A stretch of 64,000 nt of DNA from Heloderma charlesbogerti (taxonomy: Eukaryota; Chordata; Lepidosauria; Squamata; Helodermatidae), in NCBI GenBank assembly GCA_026122225.1, contig JANEZZ010001412.1, positions 372,001 to 436,000 of the forward strand, read 5' to 3'. This document shows positions 52,670 through 63,489 of the stretch, one piece after another. The notes beneath the pieces are model-generated. The model made no database searches. It was not told where the DNA came from and saw nothing but the letters and a program-made list of their open reading frames with translations. Both the position numbers and the translations under genes were made by a program. How positions within the stretch are numbered: the stretch's first letter is position 1; each line of letters begins with the position of its first letter.

Positions 52670-52770
52670 AGTGGACAGCCTGGAAAGCCACTGCCAGTCA
52701 GTGTCAACAGTACTGGACGAGATAGGCCAAGGGTCTGATCCAGTATAAGGCAGCTTCCTATGTTCCTATT
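52670..52770 (+). repeat. tRNA-headed SINE, AGCTCAGTGG family, 3' part
   Basis: GCCACTGCCAGTCAGTGTCA, GGGTCTGATCCAGTATAAGG and CAGCTTCCTATGTTCCTA are the 3' half of the family; the tRNA head is absent. Confidence 0.7.
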
Positions 52771-53095
52771 GTAGGTCACATGACAGGGAGGATTTGCATA
52801 ATTGCCCTTGGAAGCACAGCTTGTCATGTGGTGTGAACCCAGCCCGGGTGGCTTGTTGCTGTGGGTAACAAGTCACCGAGGACTCTACAACAACCCATGG
52901 GTTCTGGGTGGCTTGTTGCCCACTGCAACGACCCACCCTGTCTGGGTTCGTATAACACGACAAGCCCTGCTGCTGAGGGTAATGATGCAAATTCGCCTGG
53001 TAGGTGACTGGCATGTGTGGGGGGTGGGTTGGTTATGCAATATGCTACCATGGCTTATTTCCCCAATGGTGATTGTGCAAACCTGGTCACTATGA
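52771..53095. repeat. MITE-like repeat with GTGGGTTGTTG motifs
   Basis: GTGTGAACCCAGCCCGGGTG near the left and GTCTGGGTTCGTATAACACG near the centre are inverse-like; CAACAACCCATGGG occurs between. Related to 6660 and 12200. Confidence 0.5.
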
Positions 53096-53235
53096 TCAAG
53101 AGATGACAACAGAAGCCATCAATGGAAAACCATGGCAGGATTTCTCACCTTGAGTCTTGTGTGTGCTGTTCTATGCCACTCAGCTAAGACCTCTCTGGAG
53201 CTATTTCAGTGGGCAAGTCAGCACTCCCCCTACAG

Positions 53236-53415
53236 TAGGAACAGAGGAAGCTGCCTTATACTGAGTCAGACCCTTGGTCTGTCTAGTCCGGTGTTGTTGA
53301 CACTGAGTGGCAGTGGCTCTCCAGGGTTTCAGGCAGGGGTCTTTCTGCAGCCCTAGAAGTTGGGATTTTCTGCACGCAAAGCATGTTCTCTGTCACTGAA
53401 CTAGTGCCCCTCCCT
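53236..53415 (-). repeat. tRNA-headed SINE, AGCTCAGTGG family
   Basis: AGGAAGCTGCCTTATACTGA at the left is the reversed 3' end; CACTGAACTAGTGCCCCTCC at the right the reversed tRNA head. This copy is nearly full length. Confidence 0.75.
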
Positions 53416-54074
53416 AAATAATTCACTGGTTATACTGAACTGTTCCAATAATATGGTATATCACCAAGTGAAGAACAAGTACAGTGATTAACTGAACTTT
53501 ACAAGATAGTTCAAAAGTGCAGTGTGCATTAACACATTCATGGGGGAAATTCGGTAGTGGGCATTCACATTAGGATGACTCCTTCAGTCAGTTATTGAAA
53601 AGTATTTCTTGCAGCAGTGAAGACCATACCTCTGAGAAGAGAAGCAGAGCAGTTGAGTTAACATAATCAAACTCCTCCTGAAGTGCTTATCTTTCTGATA
53701 CACTTTTTAGGCGTCAGCGCTTGTCCCTATTCAAAGACAAAAAAGTCTGTTTTACATTGGAGCACCGCAATCGGTTGCATTGTCTTCGGGCTTCTCATAA
53801 TCTCCAAAAAATGCAGACAATGATGGAAGCTGATGGAAGTTGGTAAATTGTTAAATTGGTCTCTGATAACTCCAATTCCTTATCAAGTTAAACATGTAAT
53901 TGCAAGCTCTTTTTCTTCAGTGCTATTATGGTTGTGTTCGCATTGTGGAAGCTGTATCCTAGGCACATTTACCTGACAATAATAAAACCCACTGAACCTA
54001 AGTGGGGCTTATTTTTGAGTAAACATGCACAGGATCAGGCTTGCGAAGGATATTTTTTTGGACAGTGAAATGAA
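53416..54074. other. Intergenic, no gene recognised
   Basis: A worn GCAATCCTA-family foldback piece is at about 53955-54035 (CCCACTGAACCTAAGTGGGG). Otherwise nothing is assigned. Confidence 0.4.
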
Positions 54075-54315
54075 CAGTGTGGAGGGTAAACAGAACTGGC
54101 CACTTTACACGATCACTGCAGCCCACTGTCACTTATTTAAGCCATGGTGTGTTGTGGTGTGTGCCAGACAGTGGCCATTTTGAATATTTAGCCCCTGGTG
54201 GAGGGTTGGCATGGTTTGTCATGGAATCTGAACCAGGGTGGCAGGGGTTGTTTGAGTATTAAACAACCCTCAAATAACCTACTGTGGGCTGTGGTGATAG
54301 TGCAAACTCGATCAA
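54075..54315. repeat. MITE-like repeat, GGCCATTTTGAATAT type
   Basis: CAGTGGCCATTTTGAATATT and GGGTTGTTTGAGTATTAAAC plus AACAACCCTCAAATAACC tie it to the block at 16080. Confidence 0.55.
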
Positions 54316-55039
54316 TGGCTTCCATTAAAAGTCTACACCCACTGGTAGAGGGGGTTGACAATTTTTGCTGATTTCCCCCTGCAGTCCCTCACATCCTCCA
54401 AAAATCTGCTCCAGAGGTTTTGGGGGCCCTCCGGAACAGTGTGGGAGGTGACATTAGAGACTGCAGGGGGAGGAGGGAGTTCACAAAAGTTGTCCCCCCT
54501 CCCTCCTGGCTTGTGCAAAGAGGATCCCTCCTCTGTATTGAAAGCCTTCCATGAATGAAAGAGGCCTTTTGTTCGTGGAAGTCAAAGTCTGGATCCAACT
54601 AGATGAATCTGGGTGCAGGTTGAAGATGACTTCATTGTATATGCCAGGTTCCTGATTGTTCAGTATGTGCAAACGTTTCACTTGATCGCTGGTGATCAAC
54701 TTTTGCAAAACTTTATAGTGCTCCAATGAAATGTTCATGCACATGAACAATTGGGCTGCTGTTGTGAGTACATTTAGTTTGGAGTAATTTCCATTAACTG
54801 TACTGGGATTGACCTCTATACATGCACGGAATCTGGCTTTAAGGCAATATGTTGGCCCTTTTCAGACATAAATGTATACTATGGTGTTGCATTACATGCA
54901 CAAGCAGCAGTGTGACTTGGGTTCCTGTACTTCCTATTCTACTCTCTTCCTCTAGCGTGGCTTCAAGAAGGAGAGTAGAAGCATTCCTCTAAAGAGAGTT
55001 TATCATGTCCAAACTGGGGAATCACCCTTGGTTTAAACC
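54316..55039. other. Intergenic, no gene recognised
   Basis: No repeat family or gene is clear in this stretch. Confidence 0.4.
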
Positions 55040-55265
55040 ATGAGTGGGCAACTTCTGGCCTTCCTGATGTTTTGGTCTACAACTGTCACCCATCATCTGT
55101 CACCATTGACTATGCTGCCTAGGACTTGAGGGAAGTTGTAGCCCAAAAGAACTTCTGAAGAGCTGCAAGTTGTGCACTGCCGGTTGAAACTGGTTTGTTG
55201 ACAAGCCAGGGACATGGTTTAATCCTGGTGTGTTGGAACAAACCATAGTTTAAACCAGGACTGTG
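55040..55265. repeat. Foldback MITE and neighbouring GTTTAAACC palindromic repeat
   Basis: CCATGAGTGGGCAACTTCTG and TCTGAAGAGCTGCAAGTTGT enclose a worn foldback copy. From 55180, ACTGGTTTGTTGACAAG and AACAAACCATAGTTTAAACC suggest a second small palindromic element. Confidence 0.45.
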
Positions 55266-55414
55266 GAACCTTTCTGCCCTAAGAGTTGCATTTCCTCTGG
55301 AAAAATCTGTCTGTGGCCTCATTACAGTGGTGGGTGGGGATGGAGCCCCCCCCATTCACACCAAACCCATTCATCCCACTCTCTGTTTTTCCTCCCTTCT
55401 CTCTCTCTCTCTGC

Positions 55415-55562
55415 AAAAGACTCCAGGTTCAACCCCTGGCATCTCCAGGCAGGACTGGGAAAGACTTGTGTCTGAAACCCTAGAGAGCTACTACCCACCA
55501 GAGTAGACCATATTGAGCTAGACAGACCAATGGTCTGACTCAGTAGGAAGCAGCTTCCTATG
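55415..55562 (+). repeat. tRNA-headed SINE, AGCTCAGTGG family, 5' truncated
   Basis: CCAGGTTCAACCCCTGGCAT is a good box B; GCTAGACAGACCAATGGTCT and GCAGCTTCCTATGTTCCT the 3' half. Confidence 0.75.
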
Positions 55563-56168
55563 TTCCTGTAGGTTCATTTCCTGAATCAGCAGGGTCTAGA
55601 TGACCTCTATAGCACCTTCCAAATCTAGGATTCTGTGAACAATAGGAGACACCCTGCATGTTGCAGATTTGTTTTAAAAGAATACATGGGTTTTATTTTA
55701 TAATTTGAAAAATGACAAATGCTGCTTTTTGGAGCCCTGACTTATGCAGGGACCAGTCTGCAGTGCCCTCTAGAGGACAACCTTAATACTTGCTGGCTGA
55801 ACGGTTGACTTTTAAGTATGGGCATTTATTTCATGAGTCTGAGCTTTCTGAAATGCTTGTAACGTCACCACTCGCCATCGTGATCTTCCTAGCCTCTTTC
55901 ACCCTCACCGGCTTCGGTTCCCTTTCTGATATTCACTGGAGCACCAGACTTGCTGGTTGCAGAATACATCTTCATGGCTTCATTGGTACAATCAGGCTAA
56001 CCCTGCATGTACGCTGTGATATTAGGAACATGGGAAGGGATACAGCAGGCCATAGCTCAGGGACAGAGCACATGGTGCAGTATCAGATTTGGGAGGATTT
56101 TGTGTGTGTGTGTGGAAAAAATGGCCTCTGTAGCACCATAGAGCACCCAAAGGGTCAATTCTTGCTAG
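55563..56168. other. Intergenic with CR1 and SINE scraps
   Basis: A CR1-like end (GGGTCTAGATGACCTCTATA, GGATTCTGTGAAC) lies at 55590-55640 and a SINE head piece (GGCCATAGCTCAGGGACAGA) at 56049-56080. No gene is supported. Confidence 0.4.
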
Positions 56169-56243
56169 TTTGCAAGCTAAATTCGATCCTTTTAGCAGCA
56201 TAACCACGGTGGAGCACAAAAGGGTCAAACTTAGCTTGCAAAC
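56169..56243. repeat. Inverted repeat (hairpin)
   Basis: GTTTGCAAGCTAAATTCGAT then CCTTTTAGC pairs with GGGTCAAACTTAGCTTGCAA AC, about 30 bp per arm with a few mismatches and a loop around CATAACCACGGTGG. Confidence 0.7.
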
Positions 56244-56347
56244 AAGGGCAGGCATTAAAAAAGTTGGGAGGGGCCTTATGAAGTACAGCCCATGGAGGTG
56301 GTCCAGGGGGCTAAAATGGCCCCTGGACCTCCTGCAGTTGTCCAACC

Positions 56348-56530
56348 CTGGAACATAGGAAGCTGCTTTGTACCAAGTCAGACCTTTGGTCCATGTAGCC
56401 CAGTAGTGTCGACACTGACTGGCAGCTGCTCTCTGGTATTCAAACAGGGGTCTTTCTTAGACCTACTTGGAGATGCTGGGAACTAAACGTATGTGTGAAA
56501 TGCATGTGCTCTGTCCTTGAGCTATGGCCA
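56348..56530 (-). repeat. tRNA-headed SINE, AGCTCAGTGG family
   Basis: GAACATAGGAAGCTGCTTTG begins the reversed 3' end; TGCTCTGTCCTTGAGCTATG the reversed tRNA head. Nearly full length. Confidence 0.75.
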
Positions 56531-56659
56531 TTGTATGCGTGATAGGAAGCCATGAATGTTGGTGAGTTCCCCACAGCATGTGCATATAGTGAAAAACCTG
56601 TAGGCGAGGATCCAGGCAAAGGTAAGCATTTTAAGTCCAACTGCTTTCAACAGGGAGAG

Positions 56660-56855
56660 AGTAAGACTGATTATGCTTTAGTTCCATTGAAATCAAGTGT
56701 GTCATGATTGTTCCGTTGGTTTCAATGGGACTAAAGCATGACTAAGGTATAGTGCAATAGTGCTAAATTACAGCATACAGACACCTCAGAAGTAAGTGCC
56801 ATTGCATTAAGTGGGGTTTACTCCTGGGTAAGTGGGTATAGGATTTCAGCCTTTG
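56660..56855. repeat. Two short foldback repeats
   Basis: ATGCTTTAGTTCCATTGAAA and TTTCAATGGGACTAAAGCAT (56673-56732) form one palindrome. AAGTGCCATTGCATTAAG with GTGGGTATAGGATTTCAGCC (56790-56855) is a worn GCAATCCTA copy. Confidence 0.65.
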
Positions 56856-57374
56856 AGTGGCTGGGGTGGGTAGGTGGTGGTGGTGGTGGAGGGGAGTAAA
56901 GTGGTGAATCTCCTGCCACTTCCATCCAGCCAAGGCACACCAGCGAGGGCAGGAAGAGAGGGGCTTTGCTGGGCTTCTTAGCCTGGCAGATCTTGGGGTT
57001 TCACCGAGCTGGCTGAGGCCTCCCTCTTGTGCATGGGTGGTGCCATTTTGGCTGTTGAAGCATCAGCACCCACCTCTGAACATCGGAAATAGAGGGAGCA
57101 AGTGGGACCTGCAAGAAAATGTTGCCTTGTGGAGTGTTCCTATTTATGGCTGGCCGACCAGGGCCCTGCCCTCTTCTGAGATGCTCCATTCCACTCCCCT
57201 CCTCCCCTGGGTTTTCCATGTCCCTCTCACTCCAACAGTCAAGCAGCATTCCTTGGCTCCTGGGCATGTCTAGTCCTCCTTAGGCTGTTTTGGGGAGATT
57301 CCCGCCCCTCCACCATGGTTTATTTCTCCTAAACATTTTTTGTGCTTCTGCAAACCTTGGGGTCCCCCCCTCCA
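56856..57374. other. Intergenic, no gene recognised
   Basis: A short (GGT)n run is at 56873-56888. No coding evidence is seen. Confidence 0.4.
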
Positions 57375-58345
57375 ATCATAGAATCATAGAATAGTAGGGT
57401 TGCAAGGGGCCTACAAGGCCATCGAGTCCAACCCCCTGCTCAGTGCAGGAATCCAAGTCAGTGCATCCCTGACAGGTGGCTGTCCAGCCTCGTCTTGAAC
57501 GCCTCCCCCACCTCCCTAGGAAATTGGTTCTCTTGTCGTATTGCTCTAACAGTCAGGAAGTTTTTCCTGATGTTCAGCTGGAATCTGGCTTCCTGTAACT
57601 TGAGCCCATGATTCCATGTCCTGCACTCTGGGATGATCAAGAAGAGATCCTGGCCTTCCTCTCTGTGGCAACCTTTCAAGTACTTGAAGAGTGCTATCAT
57701 ATCTCCCCTCAGTCTTCTCTTCTCAGGGCTAAACATACCCAGTTCTTTCAGTCTCTCTTCATAGGGCTTTGTTTCCAGTCCCCTGATCATCTTTGTTGCC
57801 CTCCTCTGAACCCTGTCCAGTTTGTCTGCATCCTTCTGAAAGTGTGGTGCCCAGAACTGGACACAGTACTCCAGATGAGGCCTAACCAGTGCTGAGTAGA
57901 GGGGAACTAGTACTTCCTGGGATTTGGAAGCTATGCTTCTATTAATGCAGCCCAAAAGAGCATTTGCCTTTTTTGCAGCCACATCACATTGTTGGCTCAT
58001 ATTCAGCTTGTGATCGACAGCAATTCCAATATCCTTCTCGCTTGTAGTGTTGTTGAGCCACGTATCGCCCATCTTGTAACTGTGCATTTGGTTTCTTTTT
58101 CCTAGATGCATAATTTGGCATTTATCCCTATTATGTCATTCTGCTGTTTTCTGCCCAGCGCTCCAGTCTATCCAGATCACTTTGAATTTTGCTTCTGTCT
58201 TCCAAAGTATTAGCTATCCCGCCCAATGTTGTGTCATCTGCAAATCTGATCAGCATTCCCTGCACCTCCTCCTCCAAGTCATTAATAAAAATGTTGAAGA
58301 GCACTGGGCCCAGGACTGAGCCCTGCGGTACCCCACTCAATCAAA
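57375..58345 (-). repeat. CR1 LINE fragment (RT palm to 3' end)
   Basis: On the - strand the RT motifs are [20 protein letters not shown] and [11 protein letters not shown] (58340-58131). After a frameshift comes a 217-codon open segment (58111-57458) with HLEYCVQFWAPHFQKDADKL and [14 protein letters not shown]. The 3' end carries the ATTCTATG repeats at 57375. It is 5' truncated; the endonuclease is missing. Confidence 0.85.
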
Positions 58346-58703
58346 CCTGCTGTTACTTCCCTCTTTTGTGTGGATGGGGCTGTTTTGGCTATGTAGGGAT
58401 GACACTGGGAGAACGGAGACCGCTCTACAGAGGGAATGATCCCAGCCATTGTAGTACAAAACAGCAAGACCAAACTTCGTTATAACTGATTTGTCTGCTG
58501 TTCAAAAAGAGATACTGTTCTTACTGTATCTCTGGTACTGGAAAAGGTTGGCATGGCAATTATCAAAAGACCTTGAGCAAGCAGGCTGGGAGGCCCCACT
58601 GATGAGTGTGATGTGTCAGCTTGGAATGAGGCATGGGTTGTTCCAGTTCTCAGAGAAGGACAGAAGCAAATCTTAACATCTGGGCTATAGCAGAGAAAAA
58701 AGG
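58346..58703. other. Intergenic, no gene recognised
   Basis: No repeat or gene is clear. Confidence 0.4.
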
Positions 58704-58711
58704 CGTTTAGG

Positions 58712-58931
58712 CAGTGGAGGCTGGTGGCTCCGATTTTGGTGGGGCTGTAAATCCATTCTGGGTTTCAGTCAGAACCAGCCACAACTCTAAAGGAGCTATC
58801 CAAAGTGCTCAACCTATTTGCGGGATAGAGTTCCACATCTTGGATAGTTGCTTTAGAGTTCTGTCTGGTTCTGACTGAAACCCAGAATGGATTTACAGCC
58901 CCACCGAAATCAGAGCCACCAGCCTCCACTG
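58712..58931. repeat. hAT-type MITE, CAGTGGAGGCTGG family
   Basis: Termini CAGTGGAGGCTGGTGGCTCC and AGAGCCACCAGCCTCCACTG are near-perfect inverse copies. Flanking 8-mers CGTTTAGG (58704-58711) and CATTTAGG (58932-58939) agree at 7 of 8. The 220 bp element is the cleanest of the family here. Confidence 0.9.
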
Positions 58932-59019
58932 CATTTAGGGTGATGTCCTAGAACCTAAGCAGTTCCTTTGTTCTTTATACCACATCAGACTGTTTGTCCA
59001 CCTAGCCTGGCACTGTCTA

Positions 59020-59292
59020 CTCCAGCCTTTCCCAACCAGGTGCTTTCCAGATGTGTTTGTCTACCACTCCCATCAGCTGTAGCCAGCATAGCTAATGGGG
59101 GGTGGGGGATGGATCGTGGGAGTTGTAGGCCATCACTTGCTACATGGTCCTTTTAACACAGGGCTGGGCAACTTTTGTCCTTCAGTTGTTTTGGCCTACA
59201 ACTCCCATTAGACCTAACCAGCATAGGTAATGGTGAGGGGTCATGGGAGTTGTAGGCCAAAGCATCTGGAGGGCCACGAGCTGCCCACCCCT
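59020..59292. repeat. Two adjacent foldback MITEs
   Basis: One copy starts CCAGCCTTTCCCAACCAGGT at 59022 with an unusual G-rich centre. A second, variant copy runs from GGGCTGGGCAACTTTTGTCC to GGGCCACGAGCTGCCCAC (59161-59289). Confidence 0.65.
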
Positions 59293-59295
59293 GTT

Positions 59296-59362
59296 TCAAC
59301 AGCAGATGTCAGGGATCGAACCCGGGACCTTCTGCATGCAGATATGCGCTCTACCAAGGTCC
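59296..59362 (-). repeat. tRNA-like SINE head
   Basis: On the - strand GTAGAGCGCATATCTGCATG then AGAAGGTCCCGGGTTCGATC CC carries a near-canonical box B (GGTTCGATCCC). It is the tRNA head of the AGCTCAGTGG SINE family, not a full tRNA: no acceptor stem pairing is seen. Confidence 0.6.
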
Positions 59363-60659
59363 ACCCCAGTAGTACAGCCCTCCACTCCCTGCTTGCATAG
59401 GCTTGTCTGGGTTTTCAGCCCAAGCCCTCTCATCCCTGAAGAGTCTCCCCCACCGCACAATACAGACTTTTGAATCCTGTATTGTAGCAGGAAACATTGT
59501 ATACGCAAAGCAGGGGTGAGCAGAATCTCTGAGCGATTTGCAGTAGCTCAGCAAGAATTTCTGACTCTCAGCTGTTTATCAACAGCAGCAACAAAATGTC
59601 TTTCTTCCCCCCCCCCCCATTATGAAGAAAGCTAGAGGCGAGGAAGGGAACATGGAGTGGGTTTGTGCATGGAAAGACTGCAAGCTCCATTCAGTTCTGG
59701 TCCTTAGAACAAATTCCTGGGTTTGGGATTCATCCATTCTAAGTGTCTCTCTTTTGCACCAGGGTCTGGTTGGCAGATTTGGGGGTTTTAGTTAATAAAC
59801 AAAGCAGATCTGTAAGCCTGAGCACCCTTGCGGTAAAGCACGACTCTTTCCTTAAGCATGATCGCAGACAAGTAAGCCGCCTTGGGAGGGCTTCTGCCCT
59901 GAAAGAAGGCCAAGAAATATTTTAAATAAATACATAAATACATAAATGTCATAAGTAAAATGGGCAGGAAGAATGCACTTTGTGCTTGCTTTTCTTATTT
60001 ATTAATTTATTGTTTGCTTGCTTGCTTTGCTTAATGAATGTGACCGTGAATATGACCCCCACAATGCTTAACTGGCATACAGCTGTAGTGCAGCCATATC
60101 TGTTTGCTCTTCGCCCCGTGTTTCCATATCCGCGCTGTTCTTCTGATTAAAAACAGCATCACACAACTGATGCGGAATCAACTCTTCCTCACTGTTATCA
60201 AAGCCATGGCAGGTGTCATGAACTGGATCCGATCAATGCAGCCGAAAGGTGACCGCCAGTTTTCATGTGTAAGGAAATACACCATGGAATCTTAAGCATG
60301 TCTACTCAGAAGTACATCCCACTGAGTCATTGGGGTTTACTCCCTGGTAAGTGTGCTCACCATCTTGCAGCCAAAATCAGTTTTGAGAATAAATCATGCA
60401 AGGTTAATAGTCAATGTAAACTTGATTTCTTTTTCTTTCTTTTTAAAGCCCTCTCTTGGAGGACAGAGCTCTGTGTCTATAGCACAGCCTGTTCCTGCAC
60501 CCCTAATCTGGCCTGTTGCCCTCAGGTGTGGTGGAGCATGGTGTCCAGTGATGTCGTGGCAAATTTCAAAGTGCAGGTGCTTATCCTAACAGTCTCCATA
60601 AAAATCCCCCCAAAGTTTAGGCAGCTGTGTTGATCCATATGAACAAAGAAGTTCCATTA
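59363..60659. other. Intergenic, no gene recognised
   Basis: A C-run is at 59609-59620, a + strand LINE-like tail (AAGTAAGCCGCCTTGGGAGG then AAATAAATACATAAATA) at 59870-59947, and a worn GCAATCCTA-family copy at about 60290-60370. Confidence 0.4.
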
Positions 60660-61048
60660 GTTTTCATTTCTCCCTCTCTCATAATACTAGAACCCAGGGT
60701 GCTCCCATGAAGCTGATTGGTGGGAGATTCCGGACAGATAAAAGGAAGGGCTTCGTCACATGGTGCATATTGAATTTGCTACCACAGGATGTAGTTATGG
60801 CCACCAATTTGGATGGCTTTAAAAGTGGGTTAGACAAATTCCTGGAGGAGAAGGCTATCAATGGCTAATAGTCCTGCTGGCTCTATGCTACCTCCAGTAT
60901 GTGAGGAAGTGAGCCTATGTATGCCAGTTGCTGGGGAACATGGGCAGGAGGGAGCTGTTGCGCTCATGCCCTGCTTGTGGGTTTCTTGTGGACAGAATGC
61001 TGGACTAGATGGACCCTTGGCCTGATGGCTCTTCTTAAGCTCTTATCT
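60660..61048 (+). repeat. L3/CR1-like LINE 3' region
   Basis: CTCCCATGAAGCTGATTGGT, GGAGATTCCGGACAGATAAA, GGCCACCAATTTGGATGGC and the 3' end CTCTTCTTAAGCTCTTA. It provides the uninterrupted version of the join split at 34920/37210. Confidence 0.75.
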
Positions 61049-62298
61049 GACCAGGAGCAGGTCTTTTGTAAAGATAATGGGTCTTAACTCCCCATTCAAG
61101 ACCAAGCCACTTTGCGTTACAACAGAGAACAATATATTGTTGGGAAAATTCATCCCCCTCCCTCTAGCTAGGATTGCACTTAAGCTCAAAGGGAAACAGG
61201 AAAGTCCGGGTGGGTGGATGTGCCAGATGATGTCAGCATCCCTGCTAATAAACAAGGGTGGACACCGTCCCTGTGAGCCCTGGCTCCACTACACCATGGA
61301 TGGTCCTTCTTTGCCAGTGCTGATTCAACTCCCAGTCTAGTTGGCTTCTGTATGTGGAATGGAGGGTGGGGGACCATCTTGTCCTTTGCCTCAGGCAGCA
61401 AAATATCTTAGCAAATTCCAGGGAGGGGGTGGGAGTCATTTTGCTGTTAAACAACTGGGGGTCAGAAACTCTGGCTGATCTACTGCAAATCACCCAGAGA
61501 TCTCCCAGTAGATCCCAATTTACCCTCTGCTTAGCACTGTGGCCCAAGAAGCCTCTTGTTCTGAGAGGTCAGATGGGGTTTGCATGCAAATAAGTTGGAT
61601 CCAGTGGTTTGTGGGCTACATCACAAGATGAACATTTTGCAAAAGATATTGCCCCTTTTGAGACCTCTGAAGCAGGTGTAGCTTTATCCCATCACCAGTC
61701 CAACCACCAATTGTTCACTAGTTTCCCAGCTTTTGCGCAGCCCCCCCCCCACGCAAAAAATGGTTGAAATGGCTCTCCTGAGTTACTGGCAGGAGGAGCT
61801 TTAAGCATAAATATGCTGGCATTTGGGGTATCTTGGCCCAAACCTTTTTGTCTTTTGCCTCTCCCACTGCTGGAACGCATCACTGGAGAGCTTATGGGAT
61901 GTGGACCTCTGGGATGGTCCCCACCTTCACCTCATTAGAGGGGACAAATCCACAGACACATTTTTTGCATATTCACAGCCAGCTCCAGTAAGTAAATGGA
62001 GAACTCTTGCATGCACATCTCAGCCCCTTCACTATGTCCCCATGAGAAGGCGGTGGGTTACCGTCAAATACATTTGCTGAATTTGCAAATGCCAAATAGC
62101 TTGTGCTTGAATGGGCGAATAGCTCTTAAAGGAAAGAAGCTGTGTCCATTCTATGGCATGTCTTTCATGGCAATCCTAAATCAGATTGCTTCAGATTGGT
62201 TGTTCTGCTGGAACAACCAATACTTTCAGCTAAGAACACTTTAGATTGGCACTTTCATAATATAGGGTTGAAATGATAGAAACAGAGATCAATTTCCT
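61049..62298. other. Intergenic, no gene recognised
   Basis: A dispersed-repeat piece (TTGCCTCAGGCAGCAAAATA) is at 61387. A C-run is at 61740-61750. No coding evidence is seen. Confidence 0.4.
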
Positions 62299-62640
62299 AC
62301 AGTGGCCGCCATTTGCGTTCCCTCTTTTAGCTGTGATAGGCTACATAAATATTTACATAGCCTATCACGGCGAAAAAGGGAACGCAAATGGTGGCTGCCG
62401 TAGCCGCCGCCATTTGCGTTCCCTTTTTTTTTCCCATGATAGGCTATGTAAATATTTACATAGCCTATCACCGCCTCCGCAGGGACACAAATGGCATCCC
62501 TGCGTTAGCCGTGATAGGCTACATAAGTATTTACGTAGCCTATCACGGCTAAATGGTGAAGCGAATGGCAGCTGCAGATGTGGCTGCCATTCGCAGAGCA
62601 GCACGAACGGCAGCAGGTGAGTGCTCCGTTTCACGTGCCT
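62299..62640. repeat. Cluster of three long palindromes with CCATTTGCGTTCCC arms
   Basis: Three palindromes sharing the core GATAGGCTA....TAGCCTATC lie at 62333-62368, 62437-62470 and 62506-62551. The second is a perfect 34-mer and the third spans 46 bp with a 17 bp outer stem. The first is enclosed by GCCGCCATTTGCGTTCCC and GGGAACGCAAATGGTGGC, which repeat before the second. The unit is CpG-rich and unlike the flanks. A foldback DNA transposon array is likely; termini are undefined. Confidence 0.75.
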
Positions 62641-63355
62641 TTCGCGGGGCGGGGGGGTGGGGGGTGTTGTTCCGCCACGGGTTTCGGGGGGCTGAATGCA
62701 CTGGCATTCGGCCTCACCGAGATCCATGGCGGAATTCTCCACCATCCCTAGCCCGGTGATCAGATCAAACAAGTACATGGATAGTGTGCCTTTGATAATT
62801 ATTCAGAAGTGGGGATTTTACCAGATGCAGCTTGTCACACAGGGGTCAGAAAAAATTGAATTATTTGAAATTCCCTCTCCTATTCCCTGTCACTGTGCCT
62901 ATTTTCCATCTGCTGAGGTATCTGCTGAAACATACCTTTCTTATTTATAGTTTGAGTAACCAGACTTTCCAAAATACCCAATAATTTAGCCACAAGGAAT
63001 TTGGTATAAGCAGGAGTGATTAAAAAAGCACAGTGCAAAGGCTGAGGTTGACTTCAAAGCCCTTGTGTTTTCTAAGCCCAAAGGTATATGTGTGTGTGTG
63101 TGTTTATCTTTCAGCTGTGTGGTTTGAAAAGATAAAGGCCTCTGCACATGCCTTGAGGCTCTGCTGATTAGAGTGACCAGGAAGAACCCAGGACAGGGCT
63201 CCTGTACTTTTGTTAGTTATGCAGCAGATGGAATTTGGGCAAGTATAGGGAGCATAAGAGGTCACAGGCACACTCTTGTTATGGCCTGCAGTTTTGTTGA
63301 AGCTGTGCATTCTGGCATTCCATCTTTTGTACGGCTACAGGAATCTCCTCTAGTT
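62641..63355. other. Intergenic, no gene recognised
   Basis: GC-rich and G-run-bearing to about 62760 (CGGGGCGGGGGGGTGGGG), then AT-rich. A (GT)n run is at 63091-63103. No gene is supported. Confidence 0.4.
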
Positions 63356-63480
63356 CAGCCTTCCCCAGCCTGGTGCCTTGGAGTTGTGTTGGGCTACAAC
63401 TGCCATGATCCTATGTTGGCTGGGGGATTATGGGAATTGTAGTCCAACACATCTGGAGGGCACCAGGCTGGGGAAGGCTG
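63356..63480. repeat. Foldback MITE, CAGCCTTCCCC family
   Basis: CAGCCTTCCCCAGCCTGGTG and CACCAGGCTGGGGAAGGCTG are perfect 20 bp inverse termini. Flanking 8-mers CTCTAGTT and TTGTAGTT agree at 6 of 8. It is 125 bp and the best copy of this family. Confidence 0.85.
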
Positions 63481-63489
63481 TTGTAGTTG

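Noticed and set aside
59296..59362. tRNA gene
   Set aside because: Box A and B are visible but the acceptor stem does not pair and the same head occurs in several SINE copies.
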